This document shows positions 1-5,588 of a stretch of DNA of 11,221 nucleotides, in pieces (position 1 is the first letter of the stretch; each line of letters opens with the position of its first letter). This DNA comes from Sphingomonas sp. Lineage in GTDB: Bacteria; Pseudomonadota; Alphaproteobacteria; Sphingomonadales; Sphingomonadaceae. The stretch lies in contig JAFBAM010000242.1 of the NCBI GenBank assembly GCA_019247755.1, forward strand, positions 1-11,221. Direction: 5' to 3'. A program made the position numbers and the translations under genes. The notes beneath the pieces were generated by a model that was not told where the DNA came from, ran no database searches, and saw only the letters and a program-made list of their open reading frames with translations.

Positions 1-193
1 GGATTGGTGAGCCAGCCGGCCCCAAGGCCCGCTAGCTTGCTCGCACCTGCGAGAAGGGAGCGCTGAACCTCATAAGCATCGTAGAGCATCGAACCTCACA
101 AAAGCGCCCCGTGTGCTCTAGATGTGGCGGTCATCAACGCCGCTGGCAAGCAGATGTTGCGCTGCAAAATCTCTCGGTGGGACTGGGCAGCCT

Positions 194-1120
194 TCAGGAA
201 GCCGATTCCAATTCCGGCAAATCGCCCGGCAGCGGGATTGCCGAGCGGTCCTCGGAAGCGCGTCCCGTCGGAGCCGCCGTTGGCAGGACTTCGACGATCT
301 CGACGATCCGGTAGCGTTCCGACAGCACCTCGTGGTCGGGACCGTACAGCGTATCAAAATCGACCTTGCATCGAAGCCCGTCGCCCGGGCGGATATCGAG
401 CTCACGGCGATAGAATTTGTCGAGCAATGTCCCGGGCTCGGAAACGGCGGTGGTGCGCACTTCTCCGTGCTTAAGCAGCCATTCGCCGGTACCGCGATAA
501 TCGGGCAACTCGACGACGAAAATCATGTCGGCCGAATGGTTGACCAGCTTGCGCGAAAGCAGGAGCGCCCGCGGGTCCTCCACTCTCCTGGAAAGGTCCA
601 GTTGCGCGGAGCCATTATTGGTGGCGATCCGCACGACGCTCTGTGCGCCAAGCGTGTCCTTGGCCTGCTGCCAGGCGGTCACGGCCTTCACCAAATCCAC
701 TGACGACGGGAGCGCTGGATGAGCGGTTGTCGTGATCGATGTCCCCCACGCCAGCACGCGCAGCGCCTGCTGAAGGTCGGCGAGTTGGTGTGTCGACGAC
801 CCGTCCATCCACGCGATGATCGCGAGCGTCCCGCGAGCGAGGAACTTCAATAGTGAAGGGTCTCCGCCACCCGCTTCGGCCCTCAGCCACAGTGACAGGC
901 TGCGCCGGGCAACCTCATCGACCACCGCAACCGTCTCGAGCTGCACGGGAACCGAGCCGGCAAGCGCGCGGTAGGAGGCTTCTACCGCGTCGCGTAGCGA
1001 CTGGATGCGCGTCGCCTCCGACGAAGAGCCCGTGCCGACTTCGATGACAATGTCGCGGTCGCTCAGGTCGGCCAAGAGGTCGGAAAAACCGGTCCGTTCA
1101 CGCGTATCGTCGGCACCCAT
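194..1120 (-). CDS. Conserved-looking protein of unknown function (308 aa)
   Basis: I do not recognise this protein family. The frame is open for 308 codons from an ATG at 1118-1120 to a TGA at 194-196, with a composition normal for coding DNA of this genome. It has no signal peptide or clear membrane segment, so it is probably cytoplasmic. Residues 35-125 look mostly helical. Residues 195-280 alternate hydrophobic and charged residues, as in a beta-rich module (FVVELPDY at 201-208, RYRIVEIVEVLP at 269-280). The last 28 residues are a Pro/Ser/Glu-rich tail that is probably disordered. There is a single cysteine (251). The Shine-Dalgarno is weak (GGGG about 10 nt upstream). The gene is divergent from the ABC exporter across a 136-bp spacer containing a 16-bp palindrome, so the two may share regulation. 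It is very likely a real gene; its function is unknown. Confidence 0.75.
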   Translation of the reverse strand: MGADDTRERTGFSDLLADLSDRDIVIEVGTGSSSEATRIQSLRDAVEASYRALAGSVPVQLETVAVVDEVARRSLSLWLRAEAGGGDPSLLKFLARGTLAIIAWMDGSSTHQLADLQQALRVLAWGTSITTTAHPALPSSVDLVKAVTAWQQAKDTLGAQSVVRIATNNGSAQLDLSRRVEDPRALLLSRKLVNHSADMIFVVELPDYRGTGEWLLKHGEVRTTAVSEPGTLLDKFYRRELDIRPGDGLRCKVDFDTLYGPDHEVLSERYRIVEIVEVLPTAAPTGRASEDRSAIPLPGDLPELESAS

Positions 1121-1256
1121 CGCTTGATCGCCCCATGATTCGTTAAACTGTTATTTACTACGCCACCGTTGCTTCGAAGCAACCGCTTTGGGCGCCCGCA
1201 AAATACCCATGCCTAAAGCAGTTTCGGAGAACGCGGCCCGACTGTAAGGGGCGGCC
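1121..1256. promoter_or_regulatory. Divergent promoter region with 16-bp perfect palindrome
   Basis: This 136-bp spacer separates the starts of the minus-strand unknown gene and the plus-strand ABC exporter. It contains the perfect palindrome GTTGCTTCGAAGCAAC at 1168-1183 and the shorter GGGCGCCC at 1190-1197. On the minus strand TTGCTT (1182-1177, inside the palindrome) and TAGTAA (1160-1155) sit 16 bp apart and could be a -35/-10 pair, which would place the palindrome over the -35. The local AT-rich stretch 1137-1160 fits a promoter. The exporter has a good Shine-Dalgarno (AAGGGG at 1246-1251, five bases before ATG). The palindrome is seen directly; its role as an operator is inferred. Confidence 0.45.
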
Positions 1257-3041
1257 ATGGCCATTCCTCCCGCAAACCGTCCCAAGGGCCGATCGGTCCG
1301 AAACCTTCGAATGGTCTGGGGATTTGCCTCACGCTATCCCGGTCACATCGCGGTGGCGGCGCTGGCGCTGCTCGTGGCGGCCGGCGCCTGGTCTGCGGTG
1401 CCGTACGGCTTCAAGCTGATCATCGACAAAGGCTTCGGCCGCGGCGCCGGGACGACGCGCGATCTCGCGCCCTGGTTCGAGGGACTGCTGGCACTCGTCC
1501 TCGTCATGGCGGTCGCAACGGCGGTGCGCTTCTATTTCGTTTCCTGGCTCGGCGAGCGGACGGTCGCCGACATTCGCCTCGCAGTGCATCGCAACCTGTT
1601 GAGGTTATCCCCAGGTTTCTTCGAGGAGAACCGGCCGGCCGAGATCACGTCTCGGATCACCGTCGACACGACCATCATCGAGCAGGTCGTTGGCACGACA
1701 GTCTCGGTCGCACTCCGCAACCTCATCATGGGCGTAGCCTGTGTCGTCATCCTCTTCGCACTTGCGCCGAAGCTCGCCGGCCTGATCCTGCTGGGATCGG
1801 CCCTGACCGTCCTTCCGATCAGCGTGCTCGGTCGACGCGTCCGCGCGATTTCGACCCGCAGCCAGGACCGGATCGCGGATCTCGGCACCGTCACCAGCGA
1901 AGTGTTGGGCGCGATGAAGATCGTGCAGGCCTTCAACCAGCAAGAGCGCGAGACCAATCGGTTCGCTGACTCGGTCGGACGCGTCTTCGCGACGGCCAGG
2001 CGGCGCATCCTCATCCGATCGGCGATGACGGCAATCGTGATCTGCCTGATCTTCGGCGCGATCACGATGGTGATCTGGCAAGGCGCGATCGACGTCTCGG
2101 CCGGCCGTACGACGGGCGGCACGCTCGCCGCATTCGTCCTTTACGGCGGCCTGCTGGCGGGTGCGTTTGGCGCCTTGTCGGAAGTCTATGGCGACTTGCT
2201 TCGCGCAGCAGGTGCGTCCGAGCGGCTGGACGAGCTGCTTCGTGCGGAGCCGGACATTCGGGCTCCGGCGAAGCCCGCGCAACTGCCGTCCCCGGCGCGC
2301 GGCGAGCTCGAATTCGACAATGTGACGTTCCACTATCCGACGCGCCGGGAAACGTCCGCGCTCAACGCGTTCAGCCTGAAGGTGAAGGCACGTGAACGGC
2401 TGGCGGTGGTCGGCCCGTCCGGAGCGGGCAAGACCACGCTCTTCCAACTCGCCGAGCGCTTTTACGACCCCGACGAGGGACGCGTCCTGCTCGACGGCGT
2501 GGACCTCCGCGACGCCGACCCGGCCGACATCCGCCAGCGGATCGCCATGGTCCCGCAGGAGACGGTGATGTTCGCGGCGTCAGCGCGCGACAATCTCCGC
2601 TACGGCAATTGGCACGCGAGCGAGGATCAGCTGTGGCAGGCGGCGCGCGACGCCAACGCGGAGGACTTCCTGCGCGCGCTACCAGACGGGCTCGACACGT
2701 TCATGGGCGAAGGCGGCGCACGCCTGTCAGGCGGTCAGCGACAGCGCGTCGCCATTGCGCGCGCATTGCTACGTGATGCGCCGCTATTGCTGCTCGACGA
2801 AGCGACCTCGGCCCTCGACGCAGAAAGCGAGCGGCTGGTGCAGGACGCGCTCGACCGACTGATGGAGCATCGCACCACGATCGTCATCGCGCACCGGCTC
2901 GCGACCGTTCGCGCTGCCGACCGCATCGTCGTGATGGACGATGGCCGGATCGTCGAAGAAGGCACGCATGCGAGCCTCAATGCGCGCGGCGGGCTTTACG
3001 CGCGGCTAGCGCGTCTTCAGTTCGAGGATCGCGCGGCTTAG
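1257..3041 (+). CDS. MsbA-related ABC exporter, fused permease and ATPase half-transporter
   Basis: This is a half-size type IV ABC exporter of 594 residues that would work as a homodimer in the inner membrane. The N-terminal half (about 30-310) carries six predicted transmembrane helices, near 30-52, 73-95, 152-170, 171-190, 256-277 and 286-308. The C-terminal ATPase has every expected motif: Walker A GPSGAGKT (386-393), Q-loop Gln434, signature LSGGQ (490-494), Walker B LLLDE (511-515) and switch His546. All catalytic residues are intact. It resembles the MsbA-related subgroup common in alphaproteobacteria, whose substrates are mostly unproven; lipid or lipid-linked molecules are a guess from MsbA. 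The ATG at 1257 follows AAGGGG with a five-base gap. Its TAG stop (3039-3041) overlaps the TAA of the convergent histone-like gene, so the pair shares four bases. The family call is firm; the substrate is unknown. Confidence 0.95.
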   Translation: MAIPPANRPKGRSVRNLRMVWGFASRYPGHIAVAALALLVAAGAWSAVPYGFKLIIDKGFGRGAGTTRDLAPWFEGLLALVLVMAVATAVRFYFVSWLGERTVADIRLAVHRNLLRLSPGFFEENRPAEITSRITVDTTIIEQVVGTTVSVALRNLIMGVACVVILFALAPKLAGLILLGSALTVLPISVLGRRVRAISTRSQDRIADLGTVTSEVLGAMKIVQAFNQQERETNRFADSVGRVFATARRRILIRSAMTAIVICLIFGAITMVIWQGAIDVSAGRTTGGTLAAFVLYGGLLAGAFGALSEVYGDLLRAAGASERLDELLRAEPDIRAPAKPAQLPSPARGELEFDNVTFHYPTRRETSALNAFSLKVKARERLAVVGPSGAGKTTLFQLAERFYDPDEGRVLLDGVDLRDADPADIRQRIAMVPQETVMFAASARDNLRYGNWHASEDQLWQAARDANAEDFLRALPDGLDTFMGEGGARLSGGQRQRVAIARALLRDAPLLLLDEATSALDAESERLVQDALDRLMEHRTTIVIAHRLATVRAADRIVVMDDGRIVEEGTHASLNARGGLYARLARLQFEDRAA

Positions 3042-3649
3042 GCTTTGCCGGCGGGCTTTCCGCCGCCAGCCGGCTTCCTCGTCCTTGAACGCGAAGTCGT
3101 CCGCTTCCGGGCGCTGCTGCGCGCAGGCTTCTTCGCTGCGCCGCTTGTCGCGGCCTTGGCCGGCGCCGAAGCCTTGGCGAGGGTCGCAGTCGACTTGCGG
3201 GCGCCGCCGCTCTTTGCGGCAGTGCGCTTCGGCGTGCTGCGTTTCGCGGTCGAGCGTTTCGCCGTCGAGCGCTTGGCCGCAGGCTTGCGCGCCGCTGAGC
3301 CGCCCGAACTCGTCGTGGCGCTGGCGCTGCCTTCCATCGACCATTTGCCGGACATCACGCGCTGCGCGGCATCGGCGACGGCTTCGGCGATCAGCGAACC
3401 CAATTTGGTCGCGCTCGCCATCATGTTGGTTGCGGCCTGGCTGGCGGTGTCCGCCGCATCGAGGCCCGCATCGCGGATCGCGCGGCGTGCCTTCGGACTG
3501 GCGCTGATCGCGGCTGCTGCTGCGGCAAGACCGGCCGCGAGCATTTCCTTGCTCATCGCCGCCTTGGCGATCTTGTCGACCGTGTCCTTTCGTGACGAAG
3601 AACTCGAAGAACCACTGCTTGAGGACCTGGGTCGAGTAGGTTTGGCCAT
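3038..3649 (-). CDS. Histone H1-like Lys/Ala/Ser-rich basic protein (203 aa)
   Basis: This small, very basic protein probably binds DNA or another polyanion. From the chosen start it has 203 residues. A poly-serine stretch (9-19) is followed by an Ala-rich helical domain (about 22-103), then a disordered tail (about 115-203) rich in Lys, Arg, Ala, Ser and Thr. Residues 126-145 form pentapeptide repeats KRSTA, KRSTA, KRSTP, KRTAA, encoded by imperfect 15-bp tandem repeats near 3215-3274. The tail resembles bacterial histone H1-like (Hc1/Hc2, AlgP-type) C-termini; the N-terminal domain is not one I can name. I chose the ATG at 3647-3649 because GGAGGG lies 10 bases upstream (3660-3665). A longer reading to 3748 would run through that site and adds unlikely sequence. 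The tail is low-complexity and recombination-prone, so repeat number may vary between strains. Its TAA overlaps the exporter's TAG. Confidence 0.8.
   Translation of the reverse strand: MAKPTRPRSSSSGSSSSSSRKDTVDKIAKAAMSKEMLAAGLAAAAAAISASPKARRAIRDAGLDAADTASQAATNMMASATKLGSLIAEAVADAAQRVMSGKWSMEGSASATTSSGGSAARKPAAKRSTAKRSTAKRSTPKRTAAKSGGARKSTATLAKASAPAKAATSGAAKKPARSSARKRTTSRSRTRKPAGGGKPAGKA
3215..3274 (-). repeat. 15-bp imperfect tandem repeat coding KRSTA-type pentapeptides
   Basis: Four consecutive 15-bp units encode KRSTA, KRSTA, KRSTP and KRTAA (residues 126-145 of the histone-like protein). The units differ at a few positions, so this is an old or selected repeat rather than a fresh slippage product. 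Each unit adds two positive charges to the tail. Confidence 0.7.
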
Positions 3650-3740
3650 GACTTCATCTCCCTCCGTTTCCGCGAAAAGACACTTTACGGCTGTAACGGT
3701 TCCCGAACGAAGCCGGAAGTGACGAACTGCAGATATGTTA

Positions 3741-3773
3741 AAGGGCACCGCCGCGTATCGCAGCGATGCCCTT
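3741..3773 (-). terminator. Hairpin terminator of the small minus-strand unit
   Basis: Bases 3741-3755 and 3759-3773 form a 15-bp stem with a three-base loop (3756-3758). In minus-strand RNA all 15 positions pair, two of them as G-U. In plus-strand RNA these two would be C-A mismatches, so the structure suits minus-strand transcription. The stem is GC-rich and ends in UUU, a short U tract, so termination may be partial. It lies between the small ORF at 3817-3867 and the histone-like gene. Confidence 0.5.
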
Positions 3774-3785
3774 CGACATGGTCAG

Positions 3786-3804
3786 CGGCCGGAAGTGACG
3801 GCCG
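3786..3804. repeat. CGGCCG inverted repeat, small hairpin
   Basis: Two CGGCCG arms (3786-3791 and 3799-3804) flank a seven-base loop. The hairpin lies just after the small ORF and before the terminator, so it would form part of the 3' region of that transcript. It overlaps one copy of a 13-base direct repeat GCCGGAAGTGACG (3788-3800; other copy 3712-3724). Confidence 0.4.
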
Positions 3805-3816
3805 TTCGCTCAGCTC

Positions 3817-3867
3817 TTAGGACTGACGAACACCCCTTTCCGACCTCCCTGCTGAACCATGAGACAT
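3817..3867 (-). CDS. Possible 16-codon small ORF with near-perfect Shine-Dalgarno
   Basis: A 16-residue peptide, MSHGSAGRSERGVRQS, can be read from ATG (3865-3867) to TAA (3817-3819). The reason to list it is its ribosome binding site: the 15 bases at 3869-3883 are the exact complement of the 16S rRNA 3' end, with GGAGG seven bases before the ATG. A second ATG at 3858-3860 opens another 16-codon frame (MVQQGGRKGVFVSPKS, ending TGA at 3810-3812) with a 14-base spacing, which is less favourable. The peptide has no domain I know. It may be a leader peptide, a dual-function small RNA product, or a site that only holds ribosomes. Coding status is uncertain; ribosome binding is better supported than any function. 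Confidence 0.35.
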   Translation of the reverse strand: MSHGSAGRSERGVRQS

Positions 3868-3868
3868 C

Positions 3869-3883
3869 GGATCACCTCCTTTC
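3869..3883 (-). promoter_or_regulatory. Extended Shine-Dalgarno, full complement of 16S rRNA 3' end
   Basis: The plus strand here reads GGATCACCTCCTTTC, identical to the 3' end of bacterial 16S rRNA. The minus-strand RNA would therefore carry a 15-base anti-SD complement, against the usual 4-6 bases. No further 16S sequence flanks it, so it is not an rRNA fragment. A possible but weak promoter lies upstream on the minus strand (TTGCAC at 3932-3927, CACATT at 3909-3904, 17-bp spacing). Confidence 0.6.
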
Positions 3884-4000
3884 GCTGCGTTGAAGCCATG
3901 ACAAATGTGATTCATGCATCGCTTGAGTGCAAGACTTGTAGTTGCGTGAAATTTCGGCAAACTCTTTGCCTTCCGCAAATCGCCGAGCCGATACGCGCAG

Positions 4001-4040
4001 GCAAACGCCGGTGCCTCGCGAACGAGACACCGGCGTTTGC
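4001..4040 (-). terminator. dksA terminator hairpin with UUCG tetraloop
   Basis: Arms 4001-4017 and 4024-4040 form a 17-bp stem, extended to 18 bp by a G-C pair that closes a four-base loop. In minus-strand RNA the loop is UUCG and the single irregular position (4014/4027) is a G-U pair. In plus-strand RNA it would be a C-A mismatch with a CGAA loop. The hairpin starts 20 bases after the dksA stop. The U tract is short. This is most simply the dksA terminator, though a 3'-end stabilising role is possible. Confidence 0.75.
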
Positions 4041-4060
4041 GCAATCTGGACTTGCTGCGT

Positions 4061-4528
4061 TCAGTCGTCGCGTGAGACGCGTTCGATCCGCTCGTGGCGC
4101 TCTTGTGCCTCAAGCGTCATCGTCGCGATCGGACGCGCTTCGAGACGGCCGAGCGAAATCGGCTCGCCGGTCACTTCGCAATAGCCATATTCGCCTTCGT
4201 AGAGACGGCGGATCGCGCAATCGATCTTGGCTATAAGCTTGCGCTGGCGGTCGCGAGTACGAAGCTCGATGCCCCAATCGGTCTCGCTCGACGCGCGGTC
4301 GGCAAGGTCGGGCTCGCGCAGCGAGTCGACCTGCAGCTGCGCCATGGTCGCGCGCGATTCCTCGACGATGTCCTCTTTCCAGGACTTGAGCTTGCGCAGG
4401 AAATAAGCGCGGTGCCTGCCGCACATGAATTCTTCATCGTCCCGGGGGCGATAAGCCTCCGGAAGAATGATCCGGTCAAAAGGTTCGAAGTCTTCGCCGC
4501 CGTAAAGGTCGACTAGCGCCGTCGCCAT
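4061..4528 (-). CDS. dksA: DksA-type RNA polymerase secondary-channel regulator, degenerate zinc finger
   Basis: This 155-residue protein is a DksA/TraR-family factor that enters the secondary channel of RNA polymerase and, with ppGpp, retunes transcription during starvation. The coiled-coil domain (about 38-108) keeps the tip motif with both acidic residues (Asp74 and Asp77 in DLADRA), the residues needed for activity in E. coli (Asp71, Asp74). The C-terminal globular domain (114-150) keeps the family pattern YGYCEVTGEPI...RLEARP, but only the first of four zinc ligands remains: Cys117 is kept, while Thr120, Thr138 and Ala141 replace the others. Loss of cysteines is known in some alphaproteobacterial and Pseudomonas DksA variants, so function is expected to persist without structural zinc. 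The ATG at 4526-4528 is preceded by GGAGGG six bases away; an in-frame ATG at 4571-4573 lacks a good site. Transcription ends at the hairpin 4001-4040. Confidence 0.92.
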   Translation of the reverse strand: MATALVDLYGGEDFEPFDRIILPEAYRPRDDEEFMCGRHRAYFLRKLKSWKEDIVEESRATMAQLQVDSLREPDLADRASSETDWGIELRTRDRQRKLIAKIDCAIRRLYEGEYGYCEVTGEPISLGRLEARPIATMTLEAQERHERIERVSRDD

Positions 4529-4820
4529 AGAAGTCCCTCCCCGCACATGCCCGCTCCCTAGCGGACGTCCCATACGCCGCCGCCTGGCTGCGTTCCGGGC
4601 CACCGGTGCAGCCGGAGGCGAATAAAGGCTGGCTTTCCCGGTACTTAATCCGGTGCGACCTGCCTTCCCCAACTGCCGCCTATAAATATCGCGCCAACCG
4701 TTAACAAGAACTGACAAGCGCGAAGTGAAGAAATCGCCAAGCTGTTGCGAATATGGCGCAATTTTCACTTCAACCGTTCGCGGTTGCAGCATCTTCGCCG
4801 CTCCCGCATAGGCCCTTCGA
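4529..4820. promoter_or_regulatory. dksA/surE divergent spacer with several RNA hairpins
   Basis: This 292-bp spacer separates the starts of dksA (minus) and surE (plus) and holds no convincing gene. Near dksA lie two bulged hairpins: 4581-4620 (arms CGCCT/AGGCG and GGCTGC/GCAGCC, inner CCGG/CCGG) and 4625-4666 (AAGGC/GCCTT outer, CCGG/CCGG inner). In minus-strand RNA the second is followed by UAUU, so it has an attenuator look. An AT-rich box (TATAAATAT at 4681-4689) could hold the dksA -10, giving a leader of about 150 bases. Near surE lie an imperfect inverted repeat (4722-4738 with 4755-4771, 13 of 17 matching) and a perfect AACCG-TTCG-CGGTT hairpin (4772-4785). Promoter positions are not certain. 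Confidence 0.45.
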
Positions 4821-5588
4821 ATGCGGATCCTTCTCACGAATGACGATGGCGTGAACGCGCGCGGCCTGAAGCTGCTCGAAGCGGTGGCGCGCAAGTTCAG
4901 CGATGACATCTGGATCGTTGCGCCCACCGAAGAGCAGTCCGGCGCCGGCCATTCGCTGACGCTGACGACTCCGGTTCGCCTTCGCCGCCACGACGAACGC
5001 CGCTTCTCGGTCACGGGCACGCCGACGGATGCCGTGATGCTGGCGCTTGCACACATCATGAAGGATTCGCCGCCCGACGTCGTGCTGTCCGGCATCAACC
5101 GCGGCGCGAACCTCGCGGAGGACGTTACCTATTCGGGAACGGTTTCGGCGGCGATGGAAGGCGCACTCGCGGGCGTCCCCTCGATCGCGCTGAGCCAGGC
5201 TTATTCACGCGAAGGGATGGGCGACACCGTGCCGTTCGCCGCCGCGGAAGTCTGGGCCGAAAGGGTCCTGGGCCCGCTGCTCGAGTTCGCGACCGAGCCC
5301 AAGACTCTCATCAACGTAAACTTCCCCGCTACGTCGCCCGACGACGTGAAGGGCATCCGCGTCTGCCGCCAGGGCATCCGCGATTACGGTCGTCTCCGCA
5401 TCGTCCAGCGCACTGATCCGCGCGGCTATGATTATTATTGGTTCGGGCTTGGTCCGATGGTCCAGACGCCCAGCCATTCGACCGATCTCGAGGCGATCGC
5501 GGACGGCTACGTCTCGGTCAGCCCACTGCACCTGGACTTGACGCACGAGCCGTCGCTCGGCGCGCTGACCGGCAAGTTCGAAGGTTAA
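4821..5588 (+). CDS. surE: 5'/3'-nucleotidase SurE
   Basis: SurE is a metal-dependent nucleoside monophosphate phosphatase (acting on 5'- and 3'-nucleotides, and exopolyphosphate in E. coli), linked to stationary-phase survival. The 255 residues match the usual family length. The N-terminal TNDDG places the metal-binding Asp8 and Asp9; Ser40 (in EEQSGAGHS) and Asn93 (in SGINRGANL, 90-98) complete the expected metal and phosphate site. GTPTDAV at 66-72 is another family signature. The ATG at 4821 starts exactly at the conserved MRILLTNDDG, although the Shine-Dalgarno is weak (AGG at 4810-4812). In many alphaproteobacteria surE sits with serS and pcm; neither is beside it here. It is divergent from dksA, and its TAA overlaps the TAA of the convergent asnB by four bases. 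Confidence 0.96.
   Translation: MRILLTNDDGVNARGLKLLEAVARKFSDDIWIVAPTEEQSGAGHSLTLTTPVRLRRHDERRFSVTGTPTDAVMLALAHIMKDSPPDVVLSGINRGANLAEDVTYSGTVSAAMEGALAGVPSIALSQAYSREGMGDTVPFAAAEVWAERVLGPLLEFATEPKTLINVNFPATSPDDVKGIRVCRQGIRDYGRLRIVQRTDPRGYDYYWFGLGPMVQTPSHSTDLEAIADGYVSVSPLHLDLTHEPSLGALTGKFEG

Noticed and set aside
1..193. Left-edge spacer with a small CTCGC/GCGAG hairpin (40-53) and two AACCTCA copies
   Set aside because: No open frame with coding character, no tRNA fold and no clear terminator was found. The hairpin and repeats are short enough to be chance.
3685..3706. GGAAC on the minus strand considered as an EcfG-type stress promoter for the histone-like gene
   Set aside because: No CGTT-like -10 lies at the required 16-17 base spacing; the nearest T-rich element is at 19 bases.
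3869..3883. 16S rRNA gene fragment
   Set aside because: Only 15 bases match and neither flank continues into 16S or spacer sequence. It is better explained as a Shine-Dalgarno on the minus strand.
4581..4620. Bulged hairpin with GGAA considered as 4.5S/SRP RNA
   Set aside because: The minus strand has CCCGGAACGCAGCC, which superficially resembles the SRP core, but the GGAA loop is not closed by the required pairs and the conserved flanking bases are absent.
4061..5098. Longer 345-codon version of the DksA frame
   Set aside because: The extra 190 codons run through the structured spacer and antisense to surE. The strong Shine-Dalgarno and family alignment put the start at 4528.
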